From Burkholderiales bacterium JOSHI_001 (GTDB lineage Bacteria > Pseudomonadota > Gammaproteobacteria > Burkholderiales > Burkholderiaceae_C): 64,000 bases of DNA. Below, one piece after another: positions 29,390 through 37,031 of the stretch (position 1 is its first letter; every line of letters begins with the position of its first letter). The stretch lies in contig CM001438.1 of the NCBI GenBank assembly GCA_000244995.1, positions 4,754,096 to 4,818,095 of the forward strand, in the 5' to 3' direction. Under the pieces are notes generated by a model. That model did no database searches. It was not told the DNA's origin and saw nothing but the letters and a program-made list of their open reading frames with translations. A program made the translations under genes and the position numbers.

Positions 29390-29421
29390 AGGAAAAAGAA
29401 AAGCCCGGCGAATGCCGGGCT
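29390..29421 (-). terminator. Rho-independent terminator of the histone-like gene
   Basis: Perfect stem AGCCCGGC / GCCGGGCT (29402-29421, 8 bp, loop of 4). On the minus strand it is followed by TTTTCTTTTT, so it ends transcription of the leftward gene at 29445. It may also serve the rightward AT-rich gene. Confidence 0.75.
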
Positions 29422-29444
29422 GGATGCATTAAATTGGCACCAAA

Positions 29445-29870
29445 TTAAGGCTTATTTCCCGTGGGAAATGGCCAAGCCGCAGCGGGGCTCAATGCCGTCT
29501 TTGCCGCAGGGGCAGCAGGCGCAGGGGCCGCCTTCTTGGCTGCAGCCTTCTTAGCAGCGCCAGTCTTGCGAGTCGCAGGCCGCTTCGCAGCAGCCTTCTT
29601 CGCAGGCGCCTTCTTCGCAGCGGCCTTCTTCGCAGGCGCCTTCTTGGCCGCGGCCTTCTTCGCCGGGGCCTTCTTCGCTGCAGCCTTCTTGGCCGGGGCC
29701 TTCTTGGCGGCCGCCTTCTTGGCCGGAGCCGCCTTCTTGGCCGGGGCCTTCTTCGCTGCGGCCTTCTTGGCCGGGGCCTTCTTGGCCGCAGCCTTCTTCG
29801 CGGGCGCCTTCTTGGCGGCAGCCTTCTTCGCCGGGGCCTTCTTGGCCGCAGCCTTCTTTGCAGTTGCCAT
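29445..29870 (-). CDS. Lys/Ala-rich histone H1-like DNA-binding protein
   Basis: 141 aa. After [11 protein letters not shown] the protein is built from seven to eight copies of a [10 protein letters not shown] decapeptide, then a short RPATRKTG linker and an Ala/Pro tail ([23 protein letters not shown]). This composition equals the C-terminal tail of eukaryotic H1 and bacterial HctA/AlgP-like proteins, which bind and condense DNA non-specifically. The ATG at 29870 is preceded by AAGGAG, a strong ribosome-binding site, which decides the start. The gene stands alone between terminator (29390-29421) and nrdB, a common position in Comamonadaceae. Confidence 0.85.
   Translation of the reverse strand: MATAKKAAAKKAPAKKAAAKKAPAKKAAAKKAPAKKAAAKKAPAKKAAPAKKAAAKKAPAKKAAAKKAPAKKAAAKKAPAKKAAAKKAPAKKAAAKRPATRKTGAAKKAAAKKAAPAPAAPAAKTALSPAAAWPFPTGNKP
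29580..29837 (-). repeat. Tandem ~30-bp coding repeat ([10 protein letters not shown])
   Basis: In-frame tandem array, unit about 30 bp, seven to eight copies inside the histone-like gene, with one 6-residue variant unit (PAKKAAP). Copy number is expected to vary between strains by slippage or recombination. Confidence 0.8.
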
Positions 29871-30114
29871 TTCGATCTCCTTGATCAAGTTACGAGAAAC
29901 ACCGCGCTGCCGTTCCTGCAGCCCGGCCATTCACCAGATCGGTCTTTGCCGCGTTGTGTGTGCGGCATCAAACCTTCACCAGTGAACCTTGATGCGGTCA
30001 GCATCCGGGCTTCTGACGAGCCCATGTCTGCTGAACCGCGGGTCCTTTGACTTCTTGCTTTCTCATCCAAGCCGGGAGATCGAGGCGCGCCATCAGGCGC
30101 TTGCGCCTCAGCCT

Positions 30115-31359
30115 TCAGTCCCAGCTCAGCGCACCACCGCTTTGGTATTCGATGACGCGCGTCTCGAAGAAATTGCGCTCCTTCTTCAGGTCGATCATTT
30201 CGCTCATCCAGGGGAACGGGTTTTCCTCGTTCGGGAAAAGCGCCTCCAGGCCGATCTGCGTGGCGCGCCGGTTGGCGATGTAGCGCAGGTAGCCCTTGAA
30301 CATGCTGGCGTTCAGGCCCAACACGCCACGCGGCATGGTGTCCTCGGCGTAGCGGTATTCCAGTTCCACCGCCTGCTCGAACAGGGCCTTGATCTCGGCC
30401 TTGAACTGCGGCGTCCACAGCTGCGGGTTCTCGGCCTTGATCTGGTTGATCAGGTCGATGCCGAAGTTGCAGTGCATGGACTCGTCGCGCAGGATGTACT
30501 GGTACTGCTCGGCCGCACCCGTCATCTTGTTCTGGCGTCCCAGCGCCAAAATCTGCGTGAAGCCAACGTAGAAGAACAGGCCTTCCATCAGGCAGGCGAA
30601 TACGATGATGCTTTTCAGCAGCGTCTGGTCGGCTTCGGGCGTGCCGGTGTGGAAGTGCGGGTCCATGATCGCGTCGATGAACGGGATCAGGAACTCGTCC
30701 TTCTGCCGGATGGACGAAACCTCGTGGTACGCGTTGAAGATCTCGCCTTCGTCCAAGCCCAGGCTTTCAACGATGTACTGGTAGGCGTGGGTGTGGATGG
30801 CCTCTTCAAAGGCCTGGCGCAACAGGAACTGGCGGCACTCGGGCGCGGTGATGTGGCGGTAGGTGCCCAGCGTGATGTTGTTCGCGGCCAGTGAGTCGGC
30901 CGTGACAAAGAAGCCGAGGTTGCGCTTGATGATGCGGCGCTCGTCCTCGGACAGGCCGTTCGGGTCCTTCCACATCGCGATGTCGCGCGACATGTTGATC
31001 TCCTGCGGCATCCAGTGGTTGGCGCAGGTGGCGAGGTACTTCTCCCAGGCCCACTTGTACTTGAACGGCACCAACTGGTTCACATCCGTCTGGCCGTTGA
31101 TGATGCGCTTCTCGGCCACGTTCACGCGGCGCGTGCTGGGTGCCACGGCACTGGCGGCGGCCGCGGGACGAGCGGTTGCGACAGCAGAAGATGCGGCCAC
31201 CGGCTTCATCGCCGGCACGGCGCTTTGCAGTTGAACCTGGGGCACAGGGTGAGCGGAAGCGGAGGGGTCAGTGGCCCGCGCGTCCTGCGGCATGGCGGGC
31301 GCGGTGAACTTGGAGACAGTTGACGAAGAGGGACGAGAGTCTTCTTCCCAGAACAGCAT
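30115..31359 (-). CDS. nrdB: Ribonucleoside-diphosphate reductase class Ia, beta subunit
   Basis: 414 aa. Carries the diiron-tyrosyl radical for dNTP synthesis. After an Ala/Ser/Pro-rich N-terminal extension of about 80 residues, the ferritin-like core shows the metal and radical sites: [13 protein letters not shown] (Glu, His and the radical Tyr), and later [12 protein letters not shown] (Glu, His). The C-terminal tail ends in [11 protein letters not shown], the normal docking peptide for the alpha subunit. The variable N-terminal extension is common in betaproteobacterial NrdB. It is 189 bp downstream of nrdA on the same strand, with a strong hairpin between them. Confidence 0.95.
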   Translation of the reverse strand: MLFWEEDSRPSSSTVSKFTAPAMPQDARATDPSASAHPVPQVQLQSAVPAMKPVAASSAVATARPAAAASAVAPSTRRVNVAEKRIINGQTDVNQLVPFKYKWAWEKYLATCANHWMPQEINMSRDIAMWKDPNGLSEDERRIIKRNLGFFVTADSLAANNITLGTYRHITAPECRQFLLRQAFEEAIHTHAYQYIVESLGLDEGEIFNAYHEVSSIRQKDEFLIPFIDAIMDPHFHTGTPEADQTLLKSIIVFACLMEGLFFYVGFTQILALGRQNKMTGAAEQYQYILRDESMHCNFGIDLINQIKAENPQLWTPQFKAEIKALFEQAVELEYRYAEDTMPRGVLGLNASMFKGYLRYIANRRATQIGLEALFPNEENPFPWMSEMIDLKKERNFFETRVIEYQSGGALSWD

Positions 31360-31494
31360 GTGTGTGCTTCCTATGGTCGCGAATTATCGGAGTGTTGTGT
31401 TCAAACACCAAGCACTTCTTGACTTTTGAAGTCGCGCGATGTTGCGACCTTGCATCGTTGAAGTGATGGCGCGATGTGTTGAACCCCACATGCA

Positions 31495-31529
31495 GCGCAT
31501 GCGCATCGTTGCTGTCGATGCGCATGCGC
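31495..31529 (-). other. Strong hairpin between nrdA and nrdB
   Basis: Perfect 14-bp inverted repeat GCGCATGCGCATCG / CGATGCGCATGCGC with a 7-nt loop, 20 nt downstream of the nrdA stop. There is no U tract on the minus strand. It could be an attenuator or mRNA-processing and stability stem that sets the alpha:beta subunit ratio. Confidence 0.6.
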
Positions 31530-31548
31530 GTGCGGCTTCATCATTGGC

Positions 31549-34467
31549 TCACTGGCAGGCTTCGCACGTGGGGTCGTCGATCGCACAGAACTTGATGTCG
31601 GTGGCCGGCGCGTTGTTGGCTTGCGCCTGCATCACCGCCTGCGCCTGCGCAGCGGCTGCGTCCAGCGCGCTCATGCCGCCCGCAGCACCGGCCATCGGCA
31701 CCGCGTTCATCGAGCCTGCGCTGACCGTGCTCTTCTCGGCGTGCGTGGCGCCCATGGTGCGCAGGTAGTAGGTGGTCTTCAGGCCACGAAGCCAGGCCAG
31801 CTTGTAGATCTCGTCGAGCTTCTTGCCCGACGCGCCGGCCAGGTAGATGTTCAGGCTTTGCGCCTGGTCGATCCACTTCTGGCGCCGCGCCGCGGCTTCC
31901 ACCAGCCATTGCGCGTCCACCTCGAAGGCTGTGGCGTACAGCGCCTTCACCTCCGGCGGCACGCGGTCGATGCGGCGCAGGCTGCCGTCGAAGTGCTTCA
32001 GGTCCATCACCATCACGTCGTCCCACAGGCCCAGCTTCTTGAGGTCGCGCACCAGGTACTCGTTGACGATGGTGAACTCGCCCGACAGGTTGCTCTTGAC
32101 CGACAGGTTGCCAAAGCAGGGCTCGATGGAGGCGTCCACGCCAATGATGTTGCTGATGGTGGCGGTGGGCGCGATGGCCACGCAGTTGCTGTTGCGCATG
32201 CCGTGCTGGGCGATGCGCGCGCGCAGCGCGTCCCAATCCAACGTGGCGCTGCGGTCCACCTGCACGAACTCGGCGCCGCCGCGGGCCTGGGCCAGCAGGT
32301 CCAGCGTGTCGTGCGGCAGGATGCCGCGGTCCCACAGGCTGCCGCGGTAGCTGCTGTAGCGGCCGCGCTCGGCCGCCAGGTCGCTGCTGGCCGCGTAGGC
32401 GTGGTAGCACACCGCTTCCATCGATCGGTCGGCAAACTCCACCGCTTCGGCGCTGGCGTAGGGCAGGCGCAACTGGTACAGCGCGTCCTGGAAACCCATG
32501 ATGCCCAGGCCCACCGGGCGGTGGCGCAGGTTGGAATCGCGCGCCTTCTTCACCGCGTAGTAGTTGATGTCGATGACGTTGTCCAGCATCCGCATCGCGG
32601 TGGCCACCGTCTTCTTCAGCTTGTCATGGTCGATGGAGCCATCTTTCAGGTGCTGCGCCAGGTTGACCGAGCCCAGGTTGCACACCGCGATCTCGGTGTC
32701 GCTGGTGTTCAGCGTGATCTCGGTGCACAGGTTGCTTGAGTGCACCACGCCGGCATGTTGCTGCGGGCTGCGCACATTGCAGGCGTCCTTGAAGGTGACC
32801 CAGGGGTGCCCGGTCTCGAACAACATGGTCAGCATCTTGCGCCACAGGTCCTTGGCCGGCACGCGCTTGAACAGCTTCAGTTCGCCCCGGTCGGCTTTGG
32901 CTTCATAGGCCGTGTAGGCGGCTTCGAAGTCGGCGCCGAACTTGTCGTGCAGGTCGGGGCAGGTGCTGGGGGAAAACAGCGTCCAGTCGCCGCCTTCCAT
33001 CACGCGCTTCATGAACAGGTCCGGAATCCAGTTTGCGGTGTTCATGTCGTGGGTGCGACGGCGGTCGTCGCCCGTGTTCTTGCGCAGTTCCAGGAATTCC
33101 TCGATGTCCAGGTGCCAGGTTTCCAGGTACGCGCACACTGCGCCCTTGCGCTTGCCGCCCTGGTTCACCGCTACCGCGGTGTCGTTCACCACCTTCAGGA
33201 AGGGCACCACGCCCTGGCTCTTGCCATTGGTGCCCTTGATGTAGCTGCCCAGCGCGCGCACGCGGGTCCAGTCGTTGCCCAGGCCGCCAGCGAACTTGGA
33301 CAGCAGTGCGTTTTCCTTCAACGCTTCGTAGATGCCGTCCAGGTCGTCGGCCACGGTGGTGAGGTAGCAGCTGGAAAGCTGCGAGCGCTGGGTGCCACTG
33401 TTGAACAGCGTGGGCGTGCTGCTCATGAAGTCGAACGTGGACAACACGTTGTAGAACTCGATGGCACGGGCCTCGCGGTCGATCTCGTTCAGCGCCAGGC
33501 CCATGGCCACGCGCATGAAGAAGGCCTGCGGCATCTCGATGCGGCGCTCGTCCACATGGATGAAGTAGCGGTCGTACAGGGTCTGCAGGCCGAGGTAGTC
33601 GAACTGCATGTCGCGCTCGGGCTGGATGGCGGCGCCCAGCGCGGCCAGGTCGAACTGCGCCATCTTGGCGTCCAGGCGCTCGGCCTCGATGCCCTTCTTG
33701 ATGAACTGCGGGAAGTATTCGGCGTAGCGCGTGGCCATCTGGGCCTGGGTGAGTTCTTCGCCGACGATTTCCTTGCGCACCGTGTGCAGCAGCAGGCGCG
33801 CGGTGGCGCGGGTGTAGGCCGGGTCCTTCTCGATCAGGGTGCGAGCGGCCAGGATGGCGGCCTTGTAGACTTCGTCGATGGGCACGCCGTCGTACAGGTT
33901 GCGGCGGGTTTCGGCCAGGATGGGCTCGGCCTTCACCTCGGCGCCCAGGCCGGCGCAGGACGATTCCACCAAGGCTTGCAGCGCAGCAAAGTCCAGCGGC
34001 ACGCGCTGGCCGCGGTCGGTGACGTGCAACTGCACTTCGGCGGGTTTGGTCACCTGCGCCTGACCCTGGCGCAGGCGCTCCTGCGAACGGCGTTCGCGGT
34101 ACAGCACATAGGCGCGTGCCACTTCGTGGTGGCCACCGCGCATCAGGCCCAGTTCCACCTGGTCCTGCACGTCTTCGATGTGGAAGGTGCCACCGCCCGG
34201 GCGCGAGCGCAGCAGGGCGCGCACCACCGACTCGGTGAGCGCGTCCACGGTCTCACGCACGCTGGCCGATGCCGCGCCCTGGGTGCCATGCACAGCCAGG
34301 AAGGCCTTCATCAGCGCCACGGCGATCTTGTTGGGCTCGAAGCCCACCACCGCGCCGTTGCGGCGGATGATCTGGTAGCCGTTGTAAGCCGTGGTCGCGG
34401 GGCTGGCGGCGGGCAGGTTGCGCGACGCGGCGGCGATCTCAGGGCTGACGCTGGATTGAACTTGCAT
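31549..34467 (-). CDS. nrdA: Ribonucleoside-diphosphate reductase class Ia, alpha subunit
   Basis: 972 aa. Reduces NDPs to dNDPs. An N-terminal ATP-cone (YQIIRRNGAVVGFEPNKIAVALMKAF, about 29-120) is followed by a second ATP-cone-like segment and the ten-stranded barrel. Catalytic residues: Cys in SQLSSCYLTT, SSNLCTEI (Asn, Cys thiyl radical, Glu) and AVCNLGSVN. The C-terminus CAIDDPTCEACQ holds the cysteine pair that passes electrons from thioredoxin or glutaredoxin. Start at 34467 is chosen for the MQVQSSVSPE N-terminus before the ATP cone; the open frame upstream is in the leader. Promoter with NrdR boxes is at 34691-34737. Confidence 0.96.
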   Translation of the reverse strand: MQVQSSVSPEIAAASRNLPAASPATTAYNGYQIIRRNGAVVGFEPNKIAVALMKAFLAVHGTQGAASASVRETVDALTESVVRALLRSRPGGGTFHIEDVQDQVELGLMRGGHHEVARAYVLYRERRSQERLRQGQAQVTKPAEVQLHVTDRGQRVPLDFAALQALVESSCAGLGAEVKAEPILAETRRNLYDGVPIDEVYKAAILAARTLIEKDPAYTRATARLLLHTVRKEIVGEELTQAQMATRYAEYFPQFIKKGIEAERLDAKMAQFDLAALGAAIQPERDMQFDYLGLQTLYDRYFIHVDERRIEMPQAFFMRVAMGLALNEIDREARAIEFYNVLSTFDFMSSTPTLFNSGTQRSQLSSCYLTTVADDLDGIYEALKENALLSKFAGGLGNDWTRVRALGSYIKGTNGKSQGVVPFLKVVNDTAVAVNQGGKRKGAVCAYLETWHLDIEEFLELRKNTGDDRRRTHDMNTANWIPDLFMKRVMEGGDWTLFSPSTCPDLHDKFGADFEAAYTAYEAKADRGELKLFKRVPAKDLWRKMLTMLFETGHPWVTFKDACNVRSPQQHAGVVHSSNLCTEITLNTSDTEIAVCNLGSVNLAQHLKDGSIDHDKLKKTVATAMRMLDNVIDINYYAVKKARDSNLRHRPVGLGIMGFQDALYQLRLPYASAEAVEFADRSMEAVCYHAYAASSDLAAERGRYSSYRGSLWDRGILPHDTLDLLAQARGGAEFVQVDRSATLDWDALRARIAQHGMRNSNCVAIAPTATISNIIGVDASIEPCFGNLSVKSNLSGEFTIVNEYLVRDLKKLGLWDDVMVMDLKHFDGSLRRIDRVPPEVKALYATAFEVDAQWLVEAAARRQKWIDQAQSLNIYLAGASGKKLDEIYKLAWLRGLKTTYYLRTMGATHAEKSTVSAGSMNAVPMAGAAGGMSALDAAAAQAQAVMQAQANNAPATDIKFCAIDDPTCEACQ

Positions 34468-34669
34468 GTAATCCCCTCTGCGGTAGGCGGTGTTGGTATG
34501 CGGGGCGGCCCGGGAGCGCCACCCTCTGGAACGAAGGCCCGGCAAAGGTCCGGCTGCAGTCAACACCCATACAGCGGTGCACCTCGCCGACCCCGTTGGG
34601 GCCCGGCATGGAGGTGAAGAACGGCTGCTTTGCGGGTGAAAGGGGCGCTGCGGCTGGGCTTGCCAGGGC

Positions 34670-34685
34670 TGTGCCACGCGGCACA
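34670..34685 (-). other. Hairpin at the 5' end of the nrdA leader
   Basis: TGTGCC-ACGC-GGCACA (6-bp stem, 4-nt loop) lies immediately downstream of the -10 on the minus strand, so it would form at the very 5' end of the nrdA mRNA. A stabilising role is possible. Confidence 0.35.
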
Positions 34686-34690
34686 GATGC

Positions 34691-34737
34691 ACACTATATC
34701 TGGGGTCCGTCACCGCTTCAAGCGCTACCCCTAGTGT
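34691..34737 (-). promoter_or_regulatory. nrdA promoter with two NrdR-type boxes 31 bp apart
   Basis: On the minus strand a sigma-70 promoter is seen: -35 TTGAAG (34716-34721), spacer 17, -10 TATAGT (34693-34698). Box 1, ACACTATATCTGGGGT (34691-34706), covers the -10. Box 2, GCGCTACCCCTAGTGT (34722-34737), abuts the -35 and contains the half-site ACACTA in reverse. Their centres are 31 bp apart, three helical turns, as known for NrdR, the ATP/dATP-sensing repressor of nrd genes. The rest of the 357-bp gap (34468-34824) is the nrdA leader, about 220 nt long, plus a short tail to ampD. Confidence 0.8.
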
Positions 34738-34824
34738 TTTTACAAGTCTAACGGATGACGACCCGAAGCCCTGGAAAACCCCGTCGCGCATGGCGCGACA
34801 CACCGCACCAAAGCACTTGTGCGA

Positions 34825-35418
34825 TCAGGCCAAAGCTGGCAAGACAAGCTGTGGGTCGCTGTGCTTCAGGGCCTGCGCCAGGCGGGACCAGTCGAAGCCT
34901 GGACCGGGGTCGTGCTTGCGGCCCGGGGCCACGTGCTCGTGGCCGGCCACGTCACGCAGCGGGTAGCGTCGCGCGGCGGCGCTCAGCAGCCGGGCCAGGC
35001 ACCCGTACTGCGCGTCCTCGAAGGTCTGGCCTTCCAGGCCTTCGAGTTCGATGCCGATGGCGTAGTCATTGCAATTCGGCACGCCCTGCCAGCTGGACAC
35101 CCCCGCATGCCAGGCCCGCTGCTCACAGGACACGAACTGCAGCAGCTCGCCCGTGCGCCGCACCACAAAGTGCGCCGACACCTCGGCGCCGCGGATCTGC
35201 TGGAAGTAGGGGTGCGCATCCCAGTCCAGCTGGTTGGTGAACAGCTGTTCGATCTGCGGCCCGCCGTACTCACCCGGCGGCAGGCTGATGGAATGCACCA
35301 CGGCCAGCGTGATGGCCGTGTCGGCCGGACGCGGGCCGAAATTGGGCGAGGCCACGGCGCGGGCTTCGCGCCACCAGCCCTCACGCCAGCCGCGCACTGA
35401 AGCGCCCGCCGAAGGCAT
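34825..35418 (-). CDS. ampD: 1,6-anhydro-N-acetylmuramyl-L-alanine amidase
   Basis: 197 aa. Cytoplasmic zinc amidase of the Amidase_2 family that recycles anhydro-muropeptides and, in many bacteria, keeps AmpC beta-lactamase off. Zinc ligands are seen: His in VVHSISLPPGEYGG, and His and Asp in GHEHVAPGRKHDPGPGFDW. NDYAIGIELEG is the conserved core strand. Length is normal and no signal peptide is present. The start at 35418 overlaps the last base of the pilR stop, so it may be translated after pilR on the leftward transcript. Confidence 0.92.
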   Translation of the reverse strand: MPSAGASVRGWREGWWREARAVASPNFGPRPADTAITLAVVHSISLPPGEYGGPQIEQLFTNQLDWDAHPYFQQIRGAEVSAHFVVRRTGELLQFVSCEQRAWHAGVSSWQGVPNCNDYAIGIELEGLEGQTFEDAQYGCLARLLSAAARRYPLRDVAGHEHVAPGRKHDPGPGFDWSRLAQALKHSDPQLVLPALA

Positions 35419-37031
35419 CAGAACGGATCTCTTTCGCCCACGTGGTCGGCCACGTTCACGCCCAGGCGCGCCATGCGGTAGCGCATCTGCCGCAGGCTCA
35501 GGCCCAGGCTGGCACCGGCGGCCGTGCGGTTGAATCGGTGCTGCTCCAGCGCCCGCACCAGGATGTCCCGCTCCACATCGTCCAGGTAGGCGGCCAGGTC
35601 GCTGGGCAGCGCGGGGCTGCTGGCGCCTGCGGCGGGCGCCTGTCGCACACGTTCGATGGTGTCTTCCAGCGCGTCCAGGTCGCCGGGCGCGGTTTCGATG
35701 ATCAGTTGTTCGGGCAGGCCCAGGTCGGCCGGCTCGATGAGTTCGCCCCCCGACAGCGCCACCGCGCGGTGCAGCAGGTTTTCCAGTTCGCGCACGTTGC
35801 CGGGGAAGGCATAGCGCTCCAGGTGCCTGAGGGCCTGGGAGGACAGCCGCGGCGGCGGCGACACGCCGGCGTCGGCCGCAATGCGCTGCAGCACCGCGCC
35901 GCAGATCAGTGCCAGGTCGTCCAGCCGCTCGCGCAGTGGCGGCACACGGATCTGGATGACGTTGAGGCGGTAATACAAATCCTGCCGGAACCGGCCTTCC
36001 TGCACTTCCGCGGCCAGGTCCTTGTGCGTGGCGCTGACGATGCGCACATTCACCTGCACCTCGGCCATGGCACCGATGGCGCGCACACTGCGTTCCTGGA
36101 TGGCGCGCAGCAGCTTGCTCTGCATGGGCAGCGGCAGGTCGCCGATCTCGTCCAGGAACAAGGTGCCGCCGCTGGCGGCCTGGAAAAAGCCCTCGCGGTC
36201 CTCGTTGGCGCCAGTGAAGCTGCCCTTGCGGTAACCGAAGAATTCGGCTTCCAGCAGTTGTTCGGGGATGGCGCTGCAGTTCACCGCGACGAAGGGCTGG
36301 GCCGAGCGCGAACTGACACCATGGATGGCGCGCGCCACCAGTTCCTTGCCGGTGCCCGATTCGCCGTTCACCAGCACCGGCGCCATGCTGCGCGCCACCT
36401 TCTCCACCATGGCACGCACCTGGCGCATGGGTTCGCTGTGGCCCACCAGGCGCAGCAAGGTGCCATGCGCCGCCGCCGTGACAGGCTCGTTGGCCACCAC
36501 CTCCACGGCGCGCGGCGCCAAGGTGGATGGATGGGGTGAGGGCGGCGCAGCCGGTGGCGCTGGGGTCGACGCAGCCGCCGGGGCCGGTGCCGCGACAGGA
36601 GCCGGTGTGCGCGCAATGGCCGCGGACGCTGCCGCTGGCGCGGTGGGCGCCGCCGGCGCGCGCCCCAGCGCCGATGCCACCACGCTGCGGAACTGGCGCA
36701 GGTCCACCGGCTTGGTCAGATAGTCAAAGGCCCCGGCACGCAAAGCTTCCACGGCGTTCTCGGCCGAACCGTAGGCAGTGATCACCACCGCCTTCTCGCG
36801 CCGGCCGGCCTGTTCCAGCCGGCGCAGCAGGTCCAGCCCGGTGCCGTCGGGCAGGCGCATGTCGGTGATCAGCGCGCTGTAGGTGCGGTTGGCCAGCCGG
36901 GCCCAGGCGTCTTCCACGCTGCCGGCGGTTTCCACGTCATAGCCTTCGCGGATGAGGGTCAGTTCGTACAGCATGCGCAGGTCGGGCTCGTCGTCCACGA
37001 CCAGCAGGCTGTAGTGCGAAGGGGTGCTCAT
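35418..37031 (-). CDS. pilR: Sigma-54 dependent response regulator PilR
   Basis: 537 aa. Activates type IV pilin transcription with sigma-54. Order of domains: receiver (1-120) with DDEPDLR and phospho-acceptor Asp in ALITDMRLPDGTGL; an Ala/Pro-rich linker (125-175); AAA+ domain with Walker A GESGTGKE, the sigma-54 contact loop GSFTGA, and Walker B GGTLFLDEIGDLPL; a C-terminal Fis-type helix-turn-helix (HRFNRTAAGASLGLSLRQMRYRM). The 1-nt overlap with pilS at 37031 and the ampD context match the standard pilS-pilR-ampD order. PilA is not in the window. Confidence 0.9.
   Translation of the reverse strand: MSTPSHYSLLVVDDEPDLRMLYELTLIREGYDVETAGSVEDAWARLANRTYSALITDMRLPDGTGLDLLRRLEQAGRREKAVVITAYGSAENAVEALRAGAFDYLTKPVDLRQFRSVVASALGRAPAAPTAPAAASAAIARTPAPVAAPAPAAASTPAPPAAPPSPHPSTLAPRAVEVVANEPVTAAAHGTLLRLVGHSEPMRQVRAMVEKVARSMAPVLVNGESGTGKELVARAIHGVSSRSAQPFVAVNCSAIPEQLLEAEFFGYRKGSFTGANEDREGFFQAASGGTLFLDEIGDLPLPMQSKLLRAIQERSVRAIGAMAEVQVNVRIVSATHKDLAAEVQEGRFRQDLYYRLNVIQIRVPPLRERLDDLALICGAVLQRIAADAGVSPPPRLSSQALRHLERYAFPGNVRELENLLHRAVALSGGELIEPADLGLPEQLIIETAPGDLDALEDTIERVRQAPAAGASSPALPSDLAAYLDDVERDILVRALEQHRFNRTAAGASLGLSLRQMRYRMARLGVNVADHVGERDPF

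Noticed and set aside
34439-34684. 81-codon frame in the nrdA leader
   Set aside because: Low-quality composition, no ribosome-binding site seen, and it overlaps the nrdA start in another frame.
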